64,000 nt of DNA from Thermoanaerobaculia bacterium. GTDB taxonomy: Bacteria; Acidobacteriota; Thermoanaerobaculia; Multivoradales; J023. The notes below the pieces were generated by a model. The model ran no database searches, had not been told where the DNA came from, and worked only from the letters and a program-made list of their open reading frames with translations. Shown piece by piece: positions 44,558-52,374 of the stretch. The stretch covers positions 1-64,000 of the forward strand of contig JALCBJ010000025.1 in NCBI GenBank assembly GCA_028066595.1, given 5' to 3'. The translations under genes and the position numbers were made by a program. Every line of letters starts with the position of its first letter. The stretch's first letter is position 1.

Positions 44558-45358
44558 ATGGCTGAAAGAAAGGAACCGCCCGGCGCACCTTGCGACACGC
44601 CGGGCCGTGGAGAGACTTGCACAGAGGTGTACGGAGCGAGGACTCGGACCGTCTCGTTTCCGACCTTTCGGGACGTGGTTCGGCAGGTTCTCCACGTCCT
44701 GTTGCCATGTCCATGTCTGGCATGTGGGAGTCCGGTGTCGGAGCCTCCGCGATCGCCCGGACTGTGCTCGAGATGTTTGGAACAGCTGGTCTGTCCGCCA
44801 GATCGGGCGATCCCTTGTGCGTTCTCATACCGCCCGCCCCTAGATCTGGTGATTCAGGCGATGAAGTTTCGTCGGCTCGACTATTTGGCCGAACCGTTGG
44901 CCGACCTGGCAGCTCCGTCGATACGAAACCTGGTCAGTTCGGCAGGAGGCATCGACTCCGTGGTTCCGGTGCCGCTCCACTGGCGTCGCCGGTTTCACCG
45001 CGGCTACGATCAAGCGGCGTTGCTTGCCTCAGCGCTTGCACGGCGTCTCGAACGTCCAGTTTCGAACGTTCTGCGCAGGGTGCGCGCGACGCCGGCGCAG
45101 AGCCTCCACGACCGCTCGCAGCGACGGCGGAACCTGGCAGGCGCATTCTTGGTCCGGACACGCGCCCAAGCCCTGGTCCGCGGCCGCAAGATCCTGCTCG
45201 TAGACGATGTGATCACCACCGGAGCAACCATGGAAGAAGCTGCAAGAGAGCTTCGGCGCAGCGGAGCCCTGGCGGTACAACCCTTTGCAATCGCATGGAC
45301 GCCTGACGAAGAGGAAGGGGACGAGAACCCCGAGGAAGTAGACAACAGGTGTGTCTGA
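44558..45358 (+). CDS. comF: ComF-family phosphoribosyltransferase-like protein
   Basis: A 266-residue ComF protein. The ATG at 44558 is chosen because GAGGAG lies nine bases upstream; the frame extends to 44459 without a credible start. It has the N-terminal zinc ribbon (CPCLACGS and LCSRCLEQL) and a PRTase domain with FHRGYDQAALLASALARRL and the PRPP loop ILLVDDVITTGATMEEAAREL. ComF is needed for DNA uptake in competent bacteria, possibly through interaction with PriA, and its catalytic role is uncertain. Other competence genes apart from pilus genes are not seen in the window. Confidence 0.88.
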   Translation: MAERKEPPGAPCDTPGRGETCTEVYGARTRTVSFPTFRDVVRQVLHVLLPCPCLACGSPVSEPPRSPGLCSRCLEQLVCPPDRAIPCAFSYRPPLDLVIQAMKFRRLDYLAEPLADLAAPSIRNLVSSAGGIDSVVPVPLHWRRRFHRGYDQAALLASALARRLERPVSNVLRRVRATPAQSLHDRSQRRRNLAGAFLVRTRAQALVRGRKILLVDDVITTGATMEEAARELRRSGALAVQPFAIAWTPDEEEGDENPEEVDNRCV

Positions 45359-45729
45359 AATGAAACATGGGTTGTAGAAACACAACATCCGACTAGTCGG
45401 CATGCTGAGCGACCCTGATTCGTGGCCGTAGTGGTGATGCGTTATCTGTTGTCAATATTGAGTTTATGTTTCATAGCAGATCGTGCATTGCTTTCACGCC
45501 ATGGTCCGCCGCTTGCACCCGCGTTGGGAAAATGTCGACACGGGCCGAAGTGGGGATCTAGGATGGGAACGTTGTACACTTCAACCTCCACTGGCTTCAG
45601 ATCTACGCCGTCCGGCGTGGGCAGCGGTTGATCCCCTCCTCACAGCGATTCGCGCCGACTTTCTGGTCTCCCTTCTCGGTCACCGCTATCCTGAACGCTA
45701 CGGACCCGACCCTCCCAAGAGAAAAGCGA
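45359..45729. other. Intergenic region between comF and an outer-membrane protein gene
   Basis: This 371-base gap has an AT-richer centre (45370-45490), a 12-base palindrome at 45389-45400, and matching ATGAAACAT (45360-45368)/ATGTTTCAT (45466-45474) arms about 100 bases apart. A promoter for the following gene probably lies here, but I cannot fix a -35/-10 pair. No credible small ORF is seen. Confidence 0.5.
45389..45400. repeat. 12-bp perfect palindrome
   Basis: CCGACTAGTCGG reads the same on both strands. Its position 30 bases after the comF stop suggests a dimeric-regulator site, but it has no second copy nearby and may be chance. Confidence 0.3.
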
Positions 45730-47706
45730 ATGACTCGAACTCCAACGACACCACTCGTCCTATGCAGCTCGGCCGCACTGAGCCTCTTGCTGTGTACGGG
45801 GGTCGCCGGCGCATCGTCCGGTGGCGAGGTGGTGTCGGGAGTCGCTCCGGCCCTGTCCGCGCCATCCGCGCACGCGGCGCCTGCCGTCGAAGGACGGGTC
45901 GTACGCGCGGGCTCTCCGGTTCCAGAAGTGCTCGTTTACGCCTTCGAGGTCGCCAGCCGGAAGCTCGAGAAGGTCAGCTCAGACGGTCAGGGGCGCTTCC
46001 TCTTCGACCGTCTTCCCGCCGGGATGTACAAGCTGGTGGCCTTCAAACCGGGATTCGTTCCGGCCATCGAGCTGCTGTTGCGGCGCAGCCCCACGGACGG
46101 CCAGTTCGTCGAGATGCAGTTGCAAGAGGCGACGACGGGCGACGTACGCGACGGAGAACACTATTGGTCGGTACGTGGGCGCGTGCCCGCCGATGTCCTG
46201 CGAGACATGCAGGGCATCGAACTCGCATCCCGTATCTCCAGCCGTAGCGGCTTTGGAGATCGCTTGGGTCAGCCTGCATTTCAGCTGCAGCACAGCGAAG
46301 CGTTCGAGGCAGAAATGCGTGCTCTCGGTGGTGTCGAAGGGTTCGGTGGCAGCCGAGTCCAGAGCACCACCGCAGAGGTTGGTCTTCGCGGAGCGGTCGG
46401 CAGCGTCCAGCTCGGAGTCGACGGAACGATCCAGCAGCTCAGCTCTGTTGATCGCTCGTACTCGGATGGCGAAGTCCGTACGATGACCCTGCAGATGGCG
46501 GCCAGCGAGGATCAGCATCTACGCCTCGCGACGTCACAGAGTCAGTTGGCTGCGCTGTCGGCGGCTGGCATCCAGCCCGTCGACATGCGGCGGTACCAGG
46601 TCGATTGGTCAGGGCGTGCCGGCGACGAAGGCGAGACCCGGGTCTCGGCCAGCTACGTCGAGGAGTCGAACTACCATCGTAGCGGCGGGCTCGAGCCGGC
46701 AGCGGTCCCGGGTGCATCCCAGACATGGGACCTCTCCGGGTCCTACAACGGAACGTTCGGCAAGACGGCGATCGATACGGGTCTCACGTACCGTCAACGA
46801 TCGCTTTTGGGCGATTTGAATACCGACTCCGACCACGTGCTCGACGAACAGATCGGGATCTACGGGATCGCCGGCATGCAGATCGTGCCCCGCGTCCTGG
46901 TGGAGTACGGACTGTTCTCGTCGGTGCGCGACGGCAGCCTTTCGCTGATGCCCCACGGTGGTGTCGTGGTGGAATTGGGGAGCGGCTGGAAGGGCGGTGC
47001 CAGCGCCGCACAGCGAGTAGAGGACGGGCACGATCTCGATTCGTACCAGGGTTTCGACACAGCGTTTTTCAACGATGAGTCCAGCTGCCGCCGCTCTGGA
47101 GAGGCCTGTTACGAGGTCTTCCTGTCCCACTCGTCGAGGGACGATCAGGAGATCACCCTCGGTGCGGTGCAGCGACAGTACGCCGAGACGCTGCGTGTCT
47201 ACTTCAGTCCGGATTTCTTCGATCGGTTGGAGAGTCTCTTCGTCGTCGAAGGCGACCGAGTGCCGGAGTTCCAGTTCAGCATGATGCGGCGGATCACGCC
47301 GAAGGTCTTGGCCAAGCTCGAGTCGAACTACGCCTCGGGTGGTGGTGGCATCTTCTACGCTACCGACAACGCCGCATATGAGAATCAGGTGCGATACCTG
47401 GTGACCTCGCTCGACACCCAGTTCCAGCAAACCTCGACCGGGGTCTTCGTGGCTTTCCACCATCTGGAACAGAGCTTGAATCCGCTGGCTACGGAGCAGG
47501 CTCAGCAGGGCGATGCGAAGAACGGAGTCGAGGTGCAGAGGCTTCAGCTGATGCTGACCCAGGATCTGTCGGCCTTGGTGGACATGGCGACACGCTGGGC
47601 GGTACGTCTCAATATGGAAGTCAGCCGTGGCGCTACGCCTTATACGCTGACCCATGACGACGAGATGTACAAGAAGCTGTCAGGCGGGATTTCGGTCAGT
47701 TTCTGA
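45730..47706 (+). CDS. Outer-membrane barrel protein with carboxypeptidase-regulatory-like N-domain
   Basis: A 658-residue protein; ATG 45730 is preferred over TTG 45628, since it directly precedes a signal peptide (TPLVLCSSAALSLLLCTGVA). After the signal comes a CarboxypepD_reg-like beta-sandwich (EGRVVRAGSPVPEVLVYAFE ... PAGMYKLVAFKPGFVP), as in TonB-dependent receptors of Bacteroidetes and acidobacteria. No TonB box or plug domain was recognised; the rest is a long run of amphipathic strands ending LSGGISVSF, with the terminal Phe of outer-membrane barrels. It may be a porin or adhesin rather than a true TonB receptor. Confidence 0.78.
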   Translation: MTRTPTTPLVLCSSAALSLLLCTGVAGASSGGEVVSGVAPALSAPSAHAAPAVEGRVVRAGSPVPEVLVYAFEVASRKLEKVSSDGQGRFLFDRLPAGMYKLVAFKPGFVPAIELLLRRSPTDGQFVEMQLQEATTGDVRDGEHYWSVRGRVPADVLRDMQGIELASRISSRSGFGDRLGQPAFQLQHSEAFEAEMRALGGVEGFGGSRVQSTTAEVGLRGAVGSVQLGVDGTIQQLSSVDRSYSDGEVRTMTLQMAASEDQHLRLATSQSQLAALSAAGIQPVDMRRYQVDWSGRAGDEGETRVSASYVEESNYHRSGGLEPAAVPGASQTWDLSGSYNGTFGKTAIDTGLTYRQRSLLGDLNTDSDHVLDEQIGIYGIAGMQIVPRVLVEYGLFSSVRDGSLSLMPHGGVVVELGSGWKGGASAAQRVEDGHDLDSYQGFDTAFFNDESSCRRSGEACYEVFLSHSSRDDQEITLGAVQRQYAETLRVYFSPDFFDRLESLFVVEGDRVPEFQFSMMRRITPKVLAKLESNYASGGGGIFYATDNAAYENQVRYLVTSLDTQFQQTSTGVFVAFHHLEQSLNPLATEQAQQGDAKNGVEVQRLQLMLTQDLSALVDMATRWAVRLNMEVSRGATPYTLTHDDEMYKKLSGGISVSF

Positions 47707-48043
47707 GCTGATCGCGCACCTAGCCGCTCATTCGATTGGATCCATCGTTCTGTATCCGTTCAGTGGATTGGATCCCAGGCGTGCTCCGCGGACTCTCGTA
47801 GAGCTGCGAAACCGACGAAAACGTCGATCCATCAAGGTTTTTCTCGCGCCTCGGTGTTTGGATTCAAAAATCTGAGTCGTGGCATGGAACCTGCTAGTTC
47901 TCTTCGAGATGGCTGAGTCGGTTCGAAGCCAGTCTTCGGACTCATCTTCGAGTACTGGATCGGCTTATCGACGATCTGTTTCCACATCTCTTTTCAGGTT
48001 CGACCGCGGGGTGGCAACACCTCCCAACCCCTTTTTCTAGTTC
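47707..48043. other. Intergenic region upstream of the histidine kinase
   Basis: A 337-base gap. GATTGGATCC occurs twice in direct orientation (47734-47743 and 47766-47775), each containing the palindrome GGATCC. Nothing else is recognised. A sigma-54 signal was looked for and not found; no ORF of interest is present. Confidence 0.45.
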
Positions 48044-50911
48044 ATGTCGAAACGCCGAATCGCCTTTCTCGGCCTCGCGCTTTTTCTGACGGTCCTCCTC
48101 GCCGGATTCGCGGGTACGTCGTTCGAACGCCGTCTCACTTCGTTCGAGCCGCTCGGTGTCGAGGTCACCCAGAAAGAGAACGCGTGGCAGGTGGAGTCGG
48201 TGACCGTGGAGTCCACAGGTCTCCTCGCCGGCGACCAGATCCTGACAGTCGAGGGAGAGACGCCGCGCAATCTCGAAGAGCTTCGCAGCTCGCTGCGGGC
48301 CCGTCCGGAAGCGGGATTGCTGGTCGTGCGCGGTCAGGAGCTCGTCGAGGTCGCCTACGCGCGGCCAGGCCTGCAGATCGGCTGGTCCTATCTCGTCGTT
48401 GCCCTGATCGGCGTCTTCTACCTGGTGGTGGGTTTGATCACGGCGCTCAAGGACCACAACCTGCATGCGCGGCTGTTCTTCTTCTGGTGCTGGACGAGCG
48501 CAGCCCTTTACATCCTGAGCCCGGTCATGCCGCCGGTGACGGCCGGCGACGAGTGGATCTTCGCCTTCGATCAGCTGGCACGTCTGCTGCTGCCAGCCTT
48601 GACTCTGCATCTCTTCCTGACCTTTCCTACGCGGCTGAGCTCGAACCCGTGGCTCGGTCGGGTGATCCCGGCGCTCTACGTGCCTTCGGCCTTTTTCGGC
48701 CTCTACCACTTCGAGCAGATTCCGCGTTTCTCACTGAGCGGCGGCCGGTTGTTCGGTCCGGTCACCGACGCCCAGTTGCTCCTCGTCGACCGACTGGAGC
48801 TGTTGTGGCTACTGGTCTGCGTCGTCCTATCCATCGGAGTCGTCGCGCTACGCTTCCGCCGCAGCTCGGGTTGGGAGCACAGACGTCAAACCCAGTGGAT
48901 TCTGACGGGCTTGTTGGCGGGCTACGCGCCGTTCACGGTCCTCTATCTGGTTCCATTCGCCCTCGGACTGCGCTGGCCGGAATGGACCTCGGTGCTCGCG
49001 GTGTTGCCGTTGGCCCTAGTGCCGCTGGCGTTCGCCTGGGCCATTCTCAAGTACAAGCTCCTAGACCTCGACGTCATTCTTCGGGATGTGGTGTCGTGGA
49101 CTGCAACGGGAATGGTCGGCATTTTCGGCTTCGAGCTGGTACACCTCGTAATCCAAGCCAACGTGCCCGCGGAGCAGGCGCTCGGGCGGAACGTCTTGAC
49201 GTTTGCGGCTGGGCTCACACTCGCCGCAGTACTGATCCCTACGCGCCGCACGCTGGCGGATCGCCTGGAATCCTGGCAGCACGGTGGACGTATCGGACCT
49301 CGGCGCCAGCTGCGTGGGCTTGGACACGAGTTGCTTTTCCAGCGCAACCTCGACCGCCTTTGCGCCGACCTGATCGAAGGCCTCGAGGACGCCTTGGTGG
49401 CCCGGGCCAATCTCTACTTGGTACAGGGGAGCGAGGGCTTGGCGCCGGTGAAGTTGCCACCGCAGGATCAGCAGAGCGCGTCCGGCACATGGAATAGTGC
49501 ACCGTCTACGAAGAGAGATTCGGGCGACGAGGGAATACCCCGTTTTCTTGGTTTCGATGATCTGGGTGGTGATCTGTGGAACCGCGATGTCGAATCGATT
49601 TCGGCGATACAGCTGTCGACGGAGCAGCTGAGCGCGTCACAGCGCCTCTTTCTAGCCGGCTTTCGGTATGCCTTTCCCATGACCGTTCGTGGACACCGGA
49701 TCGGGGTGTTGGTCATGGGCTACAAATTCGATGACGAGCCGTTGGCTGGGGAGGACATCGACCTGGTAACCAGCGTCCTCGATCGAGCAGCTCTGGCCAT
49801 CGAGAACGCGCAGTTGCTCGAAGAGGTGCACCTCCGACTCGACGAGGTGCAGCAGCTGGAGTCGTACAACGAGGGGATTCTGGAATCGACACCGGCGGGG
49901 ATCGCCGTGCTCGATGACGGCGATACGGTAATTTCCGTCAACCACGCCTTCGCAGCGCTCTGTGGCTTCGAGCGACCCCGAGCTGTCGGTCGCAACATCG
50001 CAGATCTTCTCCCGGTTCGGCCGCTTCCCAAGTCGGGGGAGGGGTTAGTGGAGGTGGCTTGGTGCGAGCCGTCGGGCGCAGAGCGCTATATGCAGCTCTC
50101 TGTCGCGAGCTGGTCGGATTCCGGAGATGACGGTGGTCGCCGCGTTTTGGTGGCTCAGGATGTGTCTGCTCGCGTCACCATGGAACTGGAACTGAAGGAG
50201 AAGGAGCACCTCGCCTCTCTCGGCGTTTTGGCCGCGGGCGTGGCGCACGAAGTCAACACGCCGCTCACCGGCATCTCTTCCTACGCTCAGTTTCTCCTCG
50301 CCGACACGCCCGAGGACGATCCGCATTTCGCCATCCTCAAGAAAATGGAGCGGCAGACCTTCCGCGCTGCGCAGATCGTCAACAACCTGCTCGACTTCGC
50401 CCGGAATCGTCACGGTGAAACCTCCAAGGTGGACTTCGCCTGCCTGATCGGAGATTGTTTGCACCTGCTCGAGGAGCGAGCCGATCGGGTAGGGGTCGAC
50501 ATCGACTACTCGCGTCCGGACGGGGAGTACGATGTCCTGGGTAACGAGAGCGAGCTGCACCAGGTGATCACCAACCTGGTGGTGAACGCGTTCGAAGCGA
50601 TGGCCAACCAGGACGAGGCACGACTCGTTCGTCTGCGGGTCGATCGTCATGTACATCGAATACGCCTTCGTATCTCAGACACTGGGCCCGGTGTAGCCGG
50701 GGAGCGGCTCGACAGCATCTTCAAACCGTTCTTTTCCAGCAAGCTGGAACAGGGAGGTTCCGGTCTGGGTTTGGCGATCACTTACAACATCGTGCGGCGG
50801 CACGGTGGTGAGGTGTCCGTGGAAAACCACGAAGGCAAGCGTGGTTGTACCTTCACGGTGGAGCTCCCTCAACACGCTCCCGAAATCACGGACGCCGGGG
50901 CGGCTCGATGA
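48044..50911 (+). CDS. Membrane histidine kinase with PDZ-like, GAF and PAS domains
   Basis: A 955-residue sensor kinase. Order: membrane anchor (about 8-26), a PDZ-like segment (about 30-100, STGLLAGDQILTVEGETPRN), some nine membrane helices (115 to about 395), a GAF domain (about 430-600), a PAS domain (about 625-715, ESTPAGIAVLDDGDTVISVN), HisKA with the phospho-His in GVAHEVNTPLTG (His 735), and HATPase_c (N box HQVITNLVVNAFEA, G1 DTGPG, G2 GSGLGL). The H box is of the NtrB type, fitting the NtrC-type regulator whose start overlaps its stop (ATGA). It probably senses an envelope signal and phosphorylates that regulator. Confidence 0.92.
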   Translation: MSKRRIAFLGLALFLTVLLAGFAGTSFERRLTSFEPLGVEVTQKENAWQVESVTVESTGLLAGDQILTVEGETPRNLEELRSSLRARPEAGLLVVRGQELVEVAYARPGLQIGWSYLVVALIGVFYLVVGLITALKDHNLHARLFFFWCWTSAALYILSPVMPPVTAGDEWIFAFDQLARLLLPALTLHLFLTFPTRLSSNPWLGRVIPALYVPSAFFGLYHFEQIPRFSLSGGRLFGPVTDAQLLLVDRLELLWLLVCVVLSIGVVALRFRRSSGWEHRRQTQWILTGLLAGYAPFTVLYLVPFALGLRWPEWTSVLAVLPLALVPLAFAWAILKYKLLDLDVILRDVVSWTATGMVGIFGFELVHLVIQANVPAEQALGRNVLTFAAGLTLAAVLIPTRRTLADRLESWQHGGRIGPRRQLRGLGHELLFQRNLDRLCADLIEGLEDALVARANLYLVQGSEGLAPVKLPPQDQQSASGTWNSAPSTKRDSGDEGIPRFLGFDDLGGDLWNRDVESISAIQLSTEQLSASQRLFLAGFRYAFPMTVRGHRIGVLVMGYKFDDEPLAGEDIDLVTSVLDRAALAIENAQLLEEVHLRLDEVQQLESYNEGILESTPAGIAVLDDGDTVISVNHAFAALCGFERPRAVGRNIADLLPVRPLPKSGEGLVEVAWCEPSGAERYMQLSVASWSDSGDDGGRRVLVAQDVSARVTMELELKEKEHLASLGVLAAGVAHEVNTPLTGISSYAQFLLADTPEDDPHFAILKKMERQTFRAAQIVNNLLDFARNRHGETSKVDFACLIGDCLHLLEERADRVGVDIDYSRPDGEYDVLGNESELHQVITNLVVNAFEAMANQDEARLVRLRVDRHVHRIRLRISDTGPGVAGERLDSIFKPFFSSKLEQGGSGLGLAITYNIVRRHGGEVSVENHEGKRGCTFTVELPQHAPEITDAGAAR

Positions 50912-52287
50912 ACATCCTGATCGTCGATGACGAGGAGGTTCTGCAGGACGTCCTCACTTCGCTCGTGCGCAAGGAAGGCTGGAATCCTCTCAGCGCTCGA
51001 ACCGGCGAAGCAGCGTTGGAGATCCTCGACCAGGAGAGCGTCGATCTGGTTCTCCTCGATCTCATGTTGCCGAAGATGTCGGGCATGGAGGTGCTCAAGC
51101 AGATTCGGCAACGTCAGCCGGACCAGGTCGTGGTGATCATCACGGCCTACTCTTCGATCGAAGGTGCGATCGAAGCCATGCGCGAAGGTGCCTTCCACTA
51201 CATTCCCAAGCCGTTCAAGAACGAAGAAGTCCTGCTCACGATCCGCAACGGCTTGGAGCGGCGACAGCTGGCCGACGAAAACAAGGCACTGAAGCGCCAA
51301 CTCCAGAAACGGTACGGTTTCGACAGCATCATCGGCAAGTCGAAACCAATGCAGCAGGTATTCGAGTTGGTGGAGCTGGCGGCGCCGTCCAAGTCCAACA
51401 TCTTGATCCTGGGAGAAAGCGGTACCGGGAAGGAGCTGGTGGCCAAAGCGATCCATCACCATTCGCGGCGCGCAGACGGGCCCTTCGTCACGGTGAATTC
51501 CGGTTCCATGCCCCACGATTTGCTGGAATCGAATCTCTTCGGCCATGTCAAAGGCGCGTTCACCGGAGCCGTCAGCTCCAAGAAGGGCCTGTTCGAAGCC
51601 GCGGCCGGCGGCACCATCTTCTTCGACGAGATCGGCAATATCCCTCTCGAGACGCAGGCGAAGTTGCTACGCGTCGTACAGGAACGGGAGTTCATGCGCC
51701 TCGGGGGCGTCGACGTGATCAAGGCCGATGTTCGCATCGTCGCCGCCACCAACGCCGATCTGGAGGAGATGGTCGGCGAGACGAGGTTCCGCGAGGATCT
51801 CTACTATCGTCTGGCGGTGATCAGTATCGGCCTACCGCCGCTCCATCGCCGCACGGAGGACATTCCGCTGCTGGCCCGGCATTTCTTGAGCAAGTATGCC
51901 CAGGAGAACGAGAAGGAGATCTCCGACATCTCGCCACCGGCGATGGAGATGCTCCTCGACTACGGATGGCCCGGCAACGTACGCGAGCTCGAGAACGTCA
52001 TCGAGCGCGCCGTGGTGCTTTCGACAGGCGAGGAGCTCGACGTCGATCTCTTGCCCCACAATGTGCGCGAACCCAAGGCACAGGCGACACCGCCACCGGA
52101 GCTGCCCACCAACGGACAGAGCTTCAAGGATGCGGTGTCGGCCTACGAGCGAGCTCTGATCGTCAAGGCATTGCGCTCCACCGGTGGAGTACAGAAACGA
52201 GCGGCCGAGCTCTTGAAAGTCAAGCCGACGACTCTGCACGAAATGATGAAGCGGCTCGAGATCTCGACCGACGCCTTGGATCTATAG
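50908..52287 (+). CDS. NtrC-family sigma-54-dependent response regulator
   Basis: A 459-residue regulator starting at ATG 50908 within the kinase stop (ATGA overlap). The receiver domain has Asp 51 (VDLVLLDLMLPKMSG) as phosphorylation site. The AAA+ domain has Walker A GESGTGKE (about 169-176), the sigma-54 contact loop GAFTGA (216-221) and GGTIFFDEIGN Walker B. The Fis-type HTH is near the C-terminus (QKRAAELLKVKPTTLHEMMK). It activates sigma-54 promoters from enhancer sites; the strong sigma-54 promoter of the minor-pilin operon in this window is a candidate target, as in PilS-PilR systems. Confidence 0.95.
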   Translation: MNILIVDDEEVLQDVLTSLVRKEGWNPLSARTGEAALEILDQESVDLVLLDLMLPKMSGMEVLKQIRQRQPDQVVVIITAYSSIEGAIEAMREGAFHYIPKPFKNEEVLLTIRNGLERRQLADENKALKRQLQKRYGFDSIIGKSKPMQQVFELVELAAPSKSNILILGESGTGKELVAKAIHHHSRRADGPFVTVNSGSMPHDLLESNLFGHVKGAFTGAVSSKKGLFEAAAGGTIFFDEIGNIPLETQAKLLRVVQEREFMRLGGVDVIKADVRIVAATNADLEEMVGETRFREDLYYRLAVISIGLPPLHRRTEDIPLLARHFLSKYAQENEKEISDISPPAMEMLLDYGWPGNVRELENVIERAVVLSTGEELDVDLLPHNVREPKAQATPPPELPTNGQSFKDAVSAYERALIVKALRSTGGVQKRAAELLKVKPTTLHEMMKRLEISTDALDL

Positions 52288-52374
52288 ATCCGGATTCATC
52301 TCCGGGCGTACCGCTGCCGGCGGTTCGGACATAGAATCGCGGGGCTCCCTATCTACGTTCCCCGAGAGGTTCTG